This document shows, one piece after another, positions 23,201 through 30,877 of a stretch of 64,000 bases of DNA. Positions within the stretch are counted from its first letter, which is position 1, and each line of letters starts with the position of its first letter. Origin of the DNA: JAHBNG01 sp039028975 (GTDB lineage Bacteria; Chloroflexota; Anaerolineae; Caldilineales; Caldilineaceae); assembly GCA_039028975.1 (NCBI GenBank), contig JBCCHB010000013.1, forward strand, positions 62,001 through 126,000. Reading direction: 5' to 3'. The notes beneath the pieces were generated by a model. It did not search any database. It saw only the letters and a program-made list of their open reading frames with translations, and was not told the DNA's origin. A program made the translations under genes and the position numbers.

Positions 23201-23327
23201 TATCCTGGTCGGGACAGATGGGCCATACCACAACGTGATTAAGATCCGACCGCCTATGCCCTTTAGTAAGTCAGACGCGGAGCTTTTACTAGAAAACCTG
23301 GATGAAATTTTGTATGGGCTGAGATGA
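20220..23327 (+). CDS. Fusion of APH-type kinase, M23 peptidase-like domain and class III aminotransferase/phospholyase
   Basis: A 1035-residue three-domain protein. Residues about 1-350 are an APH/homoserine-kinase-like domain (VIHSDANDYNVIT, GIIDFGDMVFSY). Residues about 440-590 are a LytM/M23 domain with all metal ligands: H449 and D453 in HIGLDLF, H555 and H557 in PHLHLQ. Residues about 620-1035 are a class III PLP aminotransferase with D847 in IADEVQTGYGRTG and the lysine K877 in LGKPIGNGHPIGAVV. The nearest functional idea from known families is a kinase plus ammoniophospholyase (as for hydroxylysine or phosphoethanolamine), where the first domain phosphorylates an amino alcohol and the last eliminates phosphate and ammonia. 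The role of the M23 domain is unclear, as no signal peptide is visible. The M23 domain carries a Gln/Asn/Asp-rich insertion coded by repeated GATAATCAGGCT. Confidence 0.85.
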   Translation: MELFDHTPTYDAQTIELFVRKQFDMNVTAKKLPSERDQNFHLSTDEGQQYVLKVANGLEDDGFLEAQQQIWTHLSQKGIDFCPHLIPNKEGALSTLISSSNGQSNKVRLVTFLAGKPLGDAPWQSNALFYDLGHKLGRMDEALADFEHPATHRDFHWDLAQGVEVVRQHRHLVTDPEQRELIDSLLADVETYTVPLLPHLRQSVIHSDANDYNVITGHVLNADLYSQNQTVTGIIDFGDMVFSYTVGNLAIAAAYALLDKGDPLAVAAETIKGYHAANPLTDAEFAALFGLINLRLCVSVCMAAVQLAERPNDEYLAISQQPIRNTMPKLVNIPYGLATALFRYTCGLDPLPSAYKVIEWIQRQPIAPILGRDLTREKTLALDLSIGSPLLHGDIERNGEANLTSRVFGLMADEGARISIGRYNEPRLIYSHAMFDTGSGPLDERRTIHIGLDLFDHAETPIFAPMDGTVHDVGYNAGPQDYGGVILLAHQVKDNQANDEQPGDNQASNRHIFFTLYGHLSKESVAKLRPGQSIQAGDELARMGIPAENGGWTPHLHLQIILDDFGLGLDFPGVGLASQRDVWCALCPDPNLLVGIPAERIPPADDTFSQTLTLRQEKVGRNLSIGYRNHLKIVRGWRQYLWDHQGAKYLDAYNNVPHVGHCHPQVVEAGQRQMGILNTNTRYLHDFLHQYAERLSATMPDPLNVCFFVNSASEANELALRLARTYTGHKDIIVNESAYHGHTTSLIDISPYKHGGPGGRGAPDWVHTAPIADLYRGQYRATDPDSTQKYADDVQQLIQRLNENGRGLSGFIAETCPSVGGQIILPAGYLDAVYRYVRSAGGVTIADEVQTGYGRTGSHFYAFEAQQVVPDMVVLGKPIGNGHPIGAVVTTREIADAFDNGMEFFSTFGGNTVSCAVGLAVLDVLEQEPLQKQAYQVGEKLLGGMRNLMERYELVGDVRGAGLFLGMELVRDRETLEPAAAEASFVSNQLRERGILVGTDGPYHNVIKIRPPMPFSKSDAELLLENLDEILYGLR

Positions 23328-23329
23328 CA

Positions 23330-23375
23330 TATACTCCGCCCGAAAAGCCTTGTCCCGACTCTTGAACAGTTCGCG
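23330..23375 (+). repeat. Family A element, left-half copy
   Basis: CATATACTCCGCCCGAAAAG, then CCTTGTCCCGACTCTTGAAC, as in the half copy at 7090. It exactly fills the space between two convergent genes: the stop of the fusion gene at 23327 and the stop of the monooxygenase gene at 23376. Confidence 0.65.
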
Positions 23376-24383
23376 CTAGGGAGCCAGATATCCATTCTGC
23401 AAACTTAAATTAGGTACAACCTCTGCAGCGATCCGCTCCATCATCTGGATCACTCGTTCCTGCGGCGGGAAGACTGGATCAAACTGTAGAATGAGATCGG
23501 TAGCATAAGGCAGTACCTTATCCGCGCTGAGTGCTTTAGCCACTTCTTCTGGACTACCATAGGCGATGTGGAAATATTCACAGTAGCGTTCAAGGGACAA
23601 ATCTGACGGTAGTTGCCCCGTCTTCACTCTAGCATTGGCAGCCTTCATCACGGGCTCCCGAATCTCGTTGAGAGCATGTTGTTTGCTCTGCGATACATAA
23701 ACGCCCCGCGAGAGGCCAATTCTTGGCGATTCATCTTCTTTATCCCACTGATCTAAGAATGCCTTAGCCACCCCAAGCTGCACCACGTCTGTTGGCTCAT
23801 CATGTCCCCAAGCTGCACGGCTCAGCATCAGACCCATCTCATGTTGGGCTGCGTACTCAGCGCCACCAATGCTCAGGGCGCTCAACCACATGCGGTTGAG
23901 GAGAGTAGGGGCAGGCGGTTGCAGAGTCAGCCCTTCCTTCCCCAAAGGAGCTCCCCGAATAGCGCGCCGAAGTTTGATAAGCCCATCTGTTGTCTGGGAG
24001 TGACGATTGGTCATATCCATGTCAAAGGCCAGAAATTCATCGGGATCGCTTCCGCTACCGACACCCAGTTCCAGTCTTCCATTACTCAACAGATCGACCA
24101 CTGCGGCATCTTCGGCCACTCGTAAAGGCAGTTCCAACGGCAAGACGATAATCGATGTACCGAGGCGGATGTTTTGGGTTCGCTCCGCTACCGCAGCCAG
24201 GAACGGAAAGGGAGAGGGCAGAAATCCAGCACCAGCTTTAAAGTGGTGCTGGGCCACCCAGCCAACATCGTAGCCAAGTTGCTCGGCTACATCAAACAGT
24301 TCCAGCGTCTCGGCGTAAACCTGCCTAGGATCGTTGTGTCCACGCACGTGGGTCAAAAATCCAATTCGAATGGGATGGGTCAT
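23376..24383 (-). CDS. LLM-class flavin-dependent monooxygenase (luciferase-like)
   Basis: A 335-residue TIM-barrel protein. I start it at the ATG at 24381-24383 (MTHPIRIGFLTHV); a TTG two codons upstream is possible. Family marks are DVGWVAQHHFKAGAGFLPSP, the strand IRLGTSIIVLPLELPLRVAE, LSNGRLELGVGSGSDPDEF and the C-terminal YGSPEEVAKAL. These enzymes use reduced flavin (FMNH2 or F420) and oxygen to oxidise small organic substrates. Downstream of C26 and Gfo/Idh/MocA genes on the same strand (24-base and 25-base gaps), so all three are probably one operon for catabolism of an amide or amine. Confidence 0.9.
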   Translation of the reverse strand: MTHPIRIGFLTHVRGHNDPRQVYAETLELFDVAEQLGYDVGWVAQHHFKAGAGFLPSPFPFLAAVAERTQNIRLGTSIIVLPLELPLRVAEDAAVVDLLSNGRLELGVGSGSDPDEFLAFDMDMTNRHSQTTDGLIKLRRAIRGAPLGKEGLTLQPPAPTLLNRMWLSALSIGGAEYAAQHEMGLMLSRAAWGHDEPTDVVQLGVAKAFLDQWDKEDESPRIGLSRGVYVSQSKQHALNEIREPVMKAANARVKTGQLPSDLSLERYCEYFHIAYGSPEEVAKALSADKVLPYATDLILQFDPVFPPQERVIQMMERIAAEVVPNLSLQNGYLAP

Positions 24384-24406
24384 GAGCAATTGATACCTTA
24401 AGCTGA

Positions 24407-25120
24407 TTATTCTTTGCCCGCCATGCGAACCAGTTCGTTGAAGATCCGCTGCTGGGTTTCATCTTCTGCCGCGGTAATTTCTGGGTGCCACTGTACGGCA
24501 ATCAGTTGGGAATGGGCAGGCATCTCTACGGCCTCGATAATGCCATCAGATGCCTGAGAAATTACCGTCAAATCGCTGGCCAATTTATCAATGGCTTGGT
24601 GATGCCACGATGCCGGTTTGACAGTTCCACTCTGCATAATGGCAGCCAAGCGAGAGCTGTCTTCAACCTGCACAGGATGGATGATGGGACCATAGGGTTT
24701 GTCGGGCGGCTGGCGATGGGCTAGGCAATCTGGGATGGCGTCAGGAATGTGGGGGATGAGCGTACCACTTAAGGCAACATTAAGCACCTGAAGTCCACGG
24801 CAGATACACAGCGTCGGTAATTGGGTACCCAAAACACGGTCGAGCAGGTCGAACTCAAAGTCGTCCCGCTCTTGGTTGACAGAGTAAATCTGTTCATGAG
24901 TCGCCTCTGAATAGCGGGCTGGATCTACATCCCCGCCACCGGATAAAATCAATCCATCAATCAAGCCAATCACCTCATCCATTCGAGGCTCACCTGGCTG
25001 AAGCAGCAGTGGTATGCCACCCGCCCGCCGAACCGAATCTGCGTACTCACCGGGTAGCCGGACGATCCCCTCCTCATTGCGATGGTAGGTTGTAATGCCA
25101 ATAAAGGGTGTTCGAGCCAT
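24407..25120 (-). CDS. Class I glutamine amidotransferase-like hydrolase (peptidase C26, PuuD-like)
   Basis: A 237-residue protein from the ATG at 25118-25120 (AGGA six bases upstream); a TTG two codons earlier is an alternative. It opens FIGITTYHRNEE and shows IDGLILSGGGDVDPARY, the nucleophile Cys in LCICRGLQVLNVALSG and the catalytic His in LIAVQWHPEITA. PuuD-type enzymes cleave gamma-glutamyl bonds, for example gamma-glutamyl-GABA in putrescine breakdown. The rest of the Puu pathway is not in the window, so the exact substrate is open. It lies between the monooxygenase and the Gfo/Idh/MocA gene in the same direction. Confidence 0.88.
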   Translation of the reverse strand: MARTPFIGITTYHRNEEGIVRLPGEYADSVRRAGGIPLLLQPGEPRMDEVIGLIDGLILSGGGDVDPARYSEATHEQIYSVNQERDDFEFDLLDRVLGTQLPTLCICRGLQVLNVALSGTLIPHIPDAIPDCLAHRQPPDKPYGPIIHPVQVEDSSRLAAIMQSGTVKPASWHHQAIDKLASDLTVISQASDGIIEAVEMPAHSQLIAVQWHPEITAAEDETQQRIFNELVRMAGKE

Positions 25121-25144
25121 GTTCAATCCTGACCTGCCAGTGAT

Positions 25145-26137
25145 TTAGACAGTCTTTATTTGTGAATTCCTTTTGCCCGACTCAATCGCCGCCTGGATAA
25201 TCTCCAACCCGCGTAGCCCATCCTGTCCCGAAACAAGCGGAGTCTGGCCTGTGGCGATCCGTTCTAAAAATGAGTGAACGTGTATGCGCAACGAATCATA
25301 AAAGGTGATATTCTCCGTCCAGTAGCTAGGGCGAAAGGTCTCGGCTTGATCTGGAGTGGACCAGAGCTTGACGCCAAGCATGACATCCTCGATAGAGATC
25401 ATGCCCTTCATACCTCCGATCTCCGTCAGCTCCCAGGTTCGCTGAGGTGCTTCGCGCCAGCCGCTAATAATTGAACCAACGGCACCATCTTCAAACTCAA
25501 AAGAGAGGGTTAGATCGTGGACTCTCCCTCGTTCGATCTGTGGCCCAAAGAGAGCGTGGACCGACACGATCTCGCCGCAGAGGAAGCGCAATAGGTCAAT
25601 GTGGTGAGAGAGCAGAGCGGTCAATATAGTGTAGGGCTTGCTAACCTTGGCTGATAGAGGAAAGCCATCGGTGACCCGAATCATGGCATAGCGCAGAGCG
25701 CCAATGCGTCCATCGGAAATGAGCTGATGGGCTTTTTGGTAGCCAAAACCAAAACGTCGATTGTAGTCAATGGCAAGATGGCGGTCATACTGGGTAGAGG
25801 CCGCAACCATCTCTTTGGCCTCTTCCAAACTGGTGGCCATGGGCTTCTCGCAGAAGACGTGACAGCCAGCTGCAAGCGCCTTGATAACTGGCTCTACGTG
25901 CAGATGGTCTGGCGTAGCAACGGTGATGACATCTAGAGATTCCGTGGCGATCATATCATCCACACTCGTATATGCCGTGCCGCCACTCCCTTCCACGGTT
26001 TTTCGGGCGCGGTCCATATCCACATCACAGGCCGCAACCAGCGTAGCATGCTCAGAACCGCGGATGGCGGCAACATGTTTTGTGCCAATTTGACCGCAAC
26101 CAATTACCGCAGTGCGGAGCGTCTCTATTTGGGCCAT
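25145..26137 (-). CDS. Gfo/Idh/MocA-family NAD(P)-dependent oxidoreductase
   Basis: A 330-residue protein with an N-terminal Rossmann fold (TAVIGCGQIGTKHVAAI, then VAACDVD) and the family EKP motif (HVFCEKPMATSLEEAKEMV). The C-terminal alpha/beta domain shows DYNRRFGFGYQKAHQLI and YTILTALLSHHIDLLRFL, whose His pair fits the catalytic region. Enzymes of this family oxidise or reduce sugars, inositols or related polyols with NAD(P)H. It is the first gene of the probable three-gene operon that continues to the monooxygenase. The 263-base gap upstream (26138-26400) contains only TATACACCA in tandem near 26245-26270 and no gene. Confidence 0.92.
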   Translation of the reverse strand: MAQIETLRTAVIGCGQIGTKHVAAIRGSEHATLVAACDVDMDRARKTVEGSGGTAYTSVDDMIATESLDVITVATPDHLHVEPVIKALAAGCHVFCEKPMATSLEEAKEMVAASTQYDRHLAIDYNRRFGFGYQKAHQLISDGRIGALRYAMIRVTDGFPLSAKVSKPYTILTALLSHHIDLLRFLCGEIVSVHALFGPQIERGRVHDLTLSFEFEDGAVGSIISGWREAPQRTWELTEIGGMKGMISIEDVMLGVKLWSTPDQAETFRPSYWTENITFYDSLRIHVHSFLERIATGQTPLVSGQDGLRGLEIIQAAIESGKRNSQIKTV

Positions 26138-26400
26138 AATTCGTCTTTCAACCTTTCATAAATACTCTTTTCTTAGCTATCTTGGCTATCTAGCTCAGTT
26201 TTGTGAAGACTTTCATGGTGCTCTCCGTCTGTGCGCCAATCACAGTATATACACCATATACACCAATTTTCTGAAGTCTGACTTTATTATGGCGTAGGAA
26301 GCATAAAAATCGACCCAAAATATGGCCAAGCTCTGGCAGCTCACCCAGTGGTCGCTCCGATCTAGCTGGCTGCTGATTGGCTAAAAGCACTTTCATTGTA

Positions 26401-27807
26401 TCATATTGATCCCACAGTTTGAACATCCCGCAAACGAATCGAGTGCCGAACGGGCGCAGCTGACCTCCACAGCCACAGACTACGTAGTAGCCCCCCAATG
26501 ACCAGTGCCAGAAGGCAGACCGTTAATCCAGACCAGCGCCCGATGAAGATGCCAATAATCATCAAGACGATAGAGAATAAAAGGGATAGGACAACCGACT
26601 CGGTAATACGACGGGTTCTGCGTCCACTCATCAAGGTACCAGACGAAAGGGCGTCTGCGACGGCTAGTGCTGGAGCCAGCGTCATGATCCAAAGGCTCTG
26701 CCGGGCAATAGTGACCAAATTTTCGGGCAGAGCCTGAACTTCCCGAAACCAATACTCGGAAAGAGGGGTAGCATTAAAGATCAACAAGATGCCCACGAGT
26801 ATTAAGCTCAACTTAGCCGTAAATCGATGAATGTTGGGCAGCGGATTGGGTTCATCCAACACTACAACGACAGCTTCCACGTACGCATGGGCCGAACTGG
26901 AGAGGATCGAAATCATCCCAATAATTACGGGCCAAACAGCCAACGAGGGGATAGGATTAGGTAAACGGCTGAGGGCAGCAGCTACGATAGGTTGAATGAG
27001 CACCTGAATCAAGATTGTCATCACTAGGGGCATGTAGAACTGAATGAGCGGGGACAATGTCAGTGGTTCTTCCGGCGGCGGCGCCTCTTGCAACTGATGG
27101 CGCAAAATGGGACGTACCCGTATAGCGGAGTAGATTGCCTCGCCACATACGCCACTGGCAAAGGTGATTGAAGCAAAAACAATACCTGAAACCTCGGGAA
27201 GGAATTGAAAGAGCACAATGACAACCGTATCCACTGCCAAACGGGTAACAGCACTCAATGTCACAGCTCGCGAGTAACCGAAGCGAATCAACACGCCATT
27301 ATTCAGACGGCGTATTCCAACCGCTGCCACAAAAGGAAGCAAAATCTGTAGCCCCATCCTGGCCGGTTCAAATAGTTCCTCAGGCACATCAAGGATTTGG
27401 TTGGCGACAATGTCATAAAGCGGCGTAAAGGCAACAGCCCCATGAAGCCCCACTAGTAGGCCGATCAGGATAAGTGCAAAGCGGCGTAGCCTGCGGTAGG
27501 AGTCCCAATCTTTGCTAAAGGTGGTCGAAGTAGCCAGTAAGGCCAATGCCGGTGCGCCAAAGAGCAGGGCAATCGGAAAGGCAATGCCCCAAGCGGCCAA
27601 ATTGATCTCTGGGTTGGGCAGCCGAGCCACAAAGGCTGCCAGCATTGGGGTTTCGACAGTCATCAAGAGCCAACCTGCGGCCAGTGGCCACCAGGTGTTC
27701 AATATTTGTCTTTGGGAAAGCGGTTTTGGCGAGGTCGTTGCTTGAGGTGGCAGAGATGAGGCTGCCATCGCGGGTTGTGTGTCATCATCTAAATCAGCTG
27801 TTGACAT
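26401..27807 (-). CDS. MATE-like polytopic membrane transporter
   Basis: A 468-residue protein from the ATG at 27805-27807 (MSTADLDDD); the open frame continues 17 codons upstream without a ribosome site. About twelve hydrophobic segments are seen. Two halves align internally: PMLAAFVARLPNPEINLAAW in the first and PIVAAALSRLPNPIPSLAVW in the second, each at the end of an N-half helix. This two-fold repeat with a conserved Arg-Leu-Pro-Asn-Pro is like the MATE/MOP superfamily; distant similarity to ANKH-type proteins is possible. The transported compound is unknown. It is divergent from the DUF1080 gene. Confidence 0.65.
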   Translation of the reverse strand: MSTADLDDDTQPAMAASSLPPQATTSPKPLSQRQILNTWWPLAAGWLLMTVETPMLAAFVARLPNPEINLAAWGIAFPIALLFGAPALALLATSTTFSKDWDSYRRLRRFALILIGLLVGLHGAVAFTPLYDIVANQILDVPEELFEPARMGLQILLPFVAAVGIRRLNNGVLIRFGYSRAVTLSAVTRLAVDTVVIVLFQFLPEVSGIVFASITFASGVCGEAIYSAIRVRPILRHQLQEAPPPEEPLTLSPLIQFYMPLVMTILIQVLIQPIVAAALSRLPNPIPSLAVWPVIIGMISILSSSAHAYVEAVVVVLDEPNPLPNIHRFTAKLSLILVGILLIFNATPLSEYWFREVQALPENLVTIARQSLWIMTLAPALAVADALSSGTLMSGRRTRRITESVVLSLLFSIVLMIIGIFIGRWSGLTVCLLALVIGGLLRSLWLWRSAAPVRHSIRLRDVQTVGSI

Positions 27808-27929
27808 TGTTTTGAATCTTTCGGCTCGTTCTGTTGATAAGTTGCTATAGGCATACAATAGGTATTATAGTCAGCATCTTCCTAGAATACATAAAGAGCA
27901 AATCTGTAAATCAACTAAAAGGAAAAAAC

Positions 27930-28667
27930 ATGACACAAGAACGACCAGGCTACGACGACACTCCCATGATTCCTGGCTCCACCTACCGAGTTCACGACAA
28001 GGCTCGCCCGCGTCCTAGGGTTGTAATGCCCGGCGCAGAAAATCACCTGCCACCATCTGACGCAATCGTGCTCTTTGACGGCTCTGATCTCGCGGGATGG
28101 GTAGGCCGAGACGGCGATGCGCCATGGAAGGTTGAGAATGGCTATATGGAAGTGGCCCCTCGATCCGGCGGTATCCAGACCAAAGCTGAGTTTGGTGATT
28201 GCCAGCTTCACATCGAGTGGGCCGCACCGGTGGAGGTAAAGGGCGAGTCCCAAGGACGAGGTAATAGTGGTGTCTTTCTCATGGGGCGCTATGAAATTCA
28301 GGTGCTTGACTGCTATGAGAACCCGACATACGCTGACGGCACGGCTGGAGCTATCTATGGTGAATATCCGCCGCTTGTCAATGCTTGCCGCCAACCTGGT
28401 GAATGGCAGAGTTATGACATCGTCTGGAAAGGCCCCCGTTTTGACGGCGACACCCTCACCCGCCCAGCTTCGGTGACGGTCTTCCACAATGGCGTACTGC
28501 TCCACCTAGACCAAGAGCTGCTCAGTCCCACCGGTCATCGGGATGTATATGAGTATGTACCCCATGCCGAGACTGGTCCGCTCTCTCTACAAGATCACGG
28601 CGATCTGGTGCGCTTCCGCAATATTTGGTATCGACCACTTACAGGGTATGATGAGGGTGGAGAGTAA
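27930..28667 (+). CDS. DUF1080 (3-keto-disaccharide hydrolase-like) protein
   Basis: A 245-residue protein from the ATG at 27930 with AAAGGA upstream; the longer reading from 27834 overlaps the divergent promoter region. The DUF1080/LamG-like beta sandwich is recognisable: IVLFDGSDLAGWVGRDGDAP, KVENGYMEVAPRSGGIQTKA, DCQLHIEWAAP, GNSGVFLMGRYEIQVLD, GEWQSYDIVWKGPRF and GPLSLQDHGDLVRFRNIWY. Known members act on glycosides or 3-keto-sugars. No signal peptide is visible, which is unusual because many relatives are secreted. With Gfo/Idh/MocA and PhyH genes nearby, a sugar-derivative pathway is plausible but not shown. Confidence 0.9.
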   Translation: MTQERPGYDDTPMIPGSTYRVHDKARPRPRVVMPGAENHLPPSDAIVLFDGSDLAGWVGRDGDAPWKVENGYMEVAPRSGGIQTKAEFGDCQLHIEWAAPVEVKGESQGRGNSGVFLMGRYEIQVLDCYENPTYADGTAGAIYGEYPPLVNACRQPGEWQSYDIVWKGPRFDGDTLTRPASVTVFHNGVLLHLDQELLSPTGHRDVYEYVPHAETGPLSLQDHGDLVRFRNIWYRPLTGYDEGGE

Positions 28668-28687
28668 TCTATAGATATAAAACGCTG

Positions 28688-28786
28688 GATACTTCTGCTT
28701 GCACCCGCGGCGGTGTAACACAACGCCGCGAACATTTCGTTCGCGGCTGCTTGGATAGCGTTCGGGATAATTTCAAGGATTATAGG
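28688..28786 (-). pseudogene. Relic of a hydantoinase B N-terminus
   Basis: The minus strand reads PIILEIIPNAIQAAANEMFA plus ALCYTAAGASRSI. This aligns with the start of the intact hydantoinase B genes (PITLEIIQNSLQATADEMFA, then VMRRTAMSAIIYE). No start codon and no continuation exist. It lies just downstream of the intact copy that ends at 28816, in the same direction, so it looks like the remnant of a tandem copy. Confidence 0.75.
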
Positions 28787-28815
28787 AGGGCAGCTTTGTT
28801 ATTCATTTCTCGTTT

Positions 28816-30609
28816 CTAAAAACGCTTGCTCAACCCATAATCCCGATTGGCCTGCTCCTCCGTAATGTATCCATTTTTCAAATCGTCCTTCACCAATGCC
28901 TCATCCCGCTCCAATGGATCACCCCAACCTGCACCCGTTGCCGTCATGACCTGAATTACGTCATCGGTGTTGAGCGTCATGCCACCAATGACGGCATAGC
29001 GTTCAGTCTCACCGTTGGAGCGTCGAATGACGATGTGGTTGCCGGAGCCATTTTTACCTCCTTCCAGTCCCCATGGCGGAACAGTATCGCGGGTATAGGC
29101 TGCCGTTAACCAAGCGTTATCCGAGCGAATACGATAGTCGATGCGTACGCCGTTTCCGCCACGGTGAAGACCGGCCCCACCATCCTCATTGTGAACGCTG
29201 AGGTGATCCACAGTAACGCCGTAACGCGCTTCGGCCACTTCGGCGGGGCAATTATAAGTCTCGCCGTGGGAGGCGCTAAATTGGCCCGCATTGCCATCCC
29301 GCTGGCTGGTCCCACCCCAGCCGCCGATCTGTGGTTCGACGACGGTGTACGGTCGCCCCGTATCTGGGTGAATACCACCAAAGACGGTGCCGCAGATGGA
29401 TGCAAAATTCCCTGCCGGAATCCGCTCTCCTAAGTATGGGGCCAGACAGCGCAGAATCAGATCGTGGAGACGGATGGAGATCTCGTAGTTGATGGCCATG
29501 GCCGCGGGGAAATGGGGATGAAAGACGCTTCCTTCTCGCAATTTTACTTTGAGCGGCCGAAAGCTGCCACCATTGGCCACTTTTCCGAGGTGCGCTTTCC
29601 CTGAGTCTAGAATATTCTTGAAGGCTACTTGACAGGCAATGGTTGCCCGATCACCGCTCATGTTAAAGGGACCGAGATCTTGGTCCGGATTGCCTCGCAG
29701 ATCCACGATAAACTCATCATCGCTTATCTGGATAGAGACGGTGTAGATTTCGCCGTTATCCTGCTGCTCGTCTAGCGAATAGCTTCCGTTGGGCAACGTC
29801 CGCAAGGCGTGCAGACTTACCTCTTCTCCGTAGTTCAGATGGACATCCAGTGCGTGGAGAAAGGTCTCATTCCCGTATTTATGGGCCGTCTCCAGAATGC
29901 GCCGCTCGCCCACCCGAACAGCAGCGATAGCGGCCCAGAGATCGCCAGTCAGAAAATCAGGGCGGCGGCTGTTGGCGGTAAGAATATCAAAAACGGCGCG
30001 AATTGGCTCCCCCCGCGAAACAATCTTAACCCCAGGTAGAATTAAGCCTTCTTGAAAGATCTCAGTCGCCTCGGTAGACATGCCGCCAGGGACCATGCCG
30101 CCAATGTCGTTCCAATGGGCAATGTTGGCCGTCCACGCGATAATTTCCGGTGATCGACCCAAGAGCTGAGTTTGTCGAAGCACACCCGAGCCGTTGCCGA
30201 AGCCTTCGACAAGCTCAGGCTTCGGCTCTAGTTCAGGTTCCGGCTCCTGATAGAAGACCGGCATGGTCAACACTACATCATTGAGATGGGTCACGCCGCC
30301 GTTGTAGGGATCATTGGTAATGAAGATATCACCGGGCTGGATATCCCCAGGTTGATCGAATTTCTGAAGCAGCCGCTTGACCGTCTTATCGAGTACGCCC
30401 ACAAAGGTAGGAATCCCCGCACCGGAACTGGCCATTTCACCAGTACGGTCAATGACACCTGTGCCCATATCCAGCACCTCGTAGATGATGGCGCTCATGG
30501 CGGTACGACGCATAACCGCGAACATTTCGTCCGCGGTTGCTTGAAGTGAGTTTTGGATAATTTCAAGAGTGATGGGGTCGTTAATGTGTCTCATGAGTAG
30601 GATAGACAT
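28816..30609 (-). CDS. Hydantoinase B/oxoprolinase-type subunit, copy 1
   Basis: A 597-residue HyuB-family protein. Conserved blocks are DPITLEIIQNSLQATADEMF, GDIFITNDPYNGGVTHLNDV, IAWTANIAHWNDIGGMVPGG and the C-terminal GDGWGDP-like ATGAGWGDPLERDEALVKDD. HyuB works with HyuA (ATP-dependent) to open hydantoins or 5-oxoproline; copy 2 with HyuA is at 34368-38513. This copy stands without a HyuA neighbour. It carries about 30 extra residues near positions 121-152 (Glu/Pro-rich, then PELVEGFGNGSGVLRQTQ) that copy 2 lacks; they come from a palindromic repeat. Elsewhere the copies are close, so the insertion is probably in a surface loop. The first ATG has no clear ribosome site; a start six codons in is possible. 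Confidence 0.88.
   Translation of the reverse strand: MSILLMRHINDPITLEIIQNSLQATADEMFAVMRRTAMSAIIYEVLDMGTGVIDRTGEMASSGAGIPTFVGVLDKTVKRLLQKFDQPGDIQPGDIFITNDPYNGGVTHLNDVVLTMPVFYQEPEPELEPKPELVEGFGNGSGVLRQTQLLGRSPEIIAWTANIAHWNDIGGMVPGGMSTEATEIFQEGLILPGVKIVSRGEPIRAVFDILTANSRRPDFLTGDLWAAIAAVRVGERRILETAHKYGNETFLHALDVHLNYGEEVSLHALRTLPNGSYSLDEQQDNGEIYTVSIQISDDEFIVDLRGNPDQDLGPFNMSGDRATIACQVAFKNILDSGKAHLGKVANGGSFRPLKVKLREGSVFHPHFPAAMAINYEISIRLHDLILRCLAPYLGERIPAGNFASICGTVFGGIHPDTGRPYTVVEPQIGGWGGTSQRDGNAGQFSASHGETYNCPAEVAEARYGVTVDHLSVHNEDGGAGLHRGGNGVRIDYRIRSDNAWLTAAYTRDTVPPWGLEGGKNGSGNHIVIRRSNGETERYAVIGGMTLNTDDVIQVMTATGAGWGDPLERDEALVKDDLKNGYITEEQANRDYGLSKRF
30164..30220. repeat. Palindromic repeat inserted in the hydantoinase B gene
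   Basis: GCTGAGTTTGTCGAAG (30165-30180) faces CTTCGACAAGCTCAGGC (30204-30220) as an inverted repeat. Elements of this TTGTCGAAG type are widespread as intergenic palindromes in bacterial genomes, and in proteins they appear as PELVEG-like peptides. Here one is in frame within a coding sequence. Confidence 0.65.
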
Positions 30610-30628
30610 TATATGGATATAGTTTGGG

Positions 30629-30702
30629 ACGCGGATACTGCGAAAAAACGCGGATAAATCTCCAGTAAAATCAGCGTTAATCCGCGCTCGTCAGCGTCCC
30701 AT
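30629..30702. repeat. Intergenic palindrome with GGACGCGGAT-type arms
   Basis: GGGACGCGGAT on the left and AATCCGCG plus AGCGTCCC on the right form an interrupted inverted repeat, with inner GCGGATAAATC and GCGTTAATCCGC blocks. It lies upstream of hydantoinase B copy 1 in the divergent region that leads to the secreted-protein gene. I see nothing else in 30703-30877 except the ribosome site of that gene. Confidence 0.5.
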
Positions 30703-30877
30703 TTATTAATCCTTATCTCTGATTATATCACAGGGCAAAGGCGGTGGCATGAAGCAAGAACCCGTTAATGTTTACGTAATATTCGAGCCGTAACATCCGA
30801 GGCGACCGAACGGTCTAAGACTATGTAGCAAATAATTTTCGTAGAAAATGACAGAACTAAATTACCCGGAGAATATA

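Noticed and set aside
27915..28505. 196-codon minus-strand frame over the DUF1080 gene
   Set aside because: Antisense of a recognisable DUF1080 domain with a good start and ribosome site.
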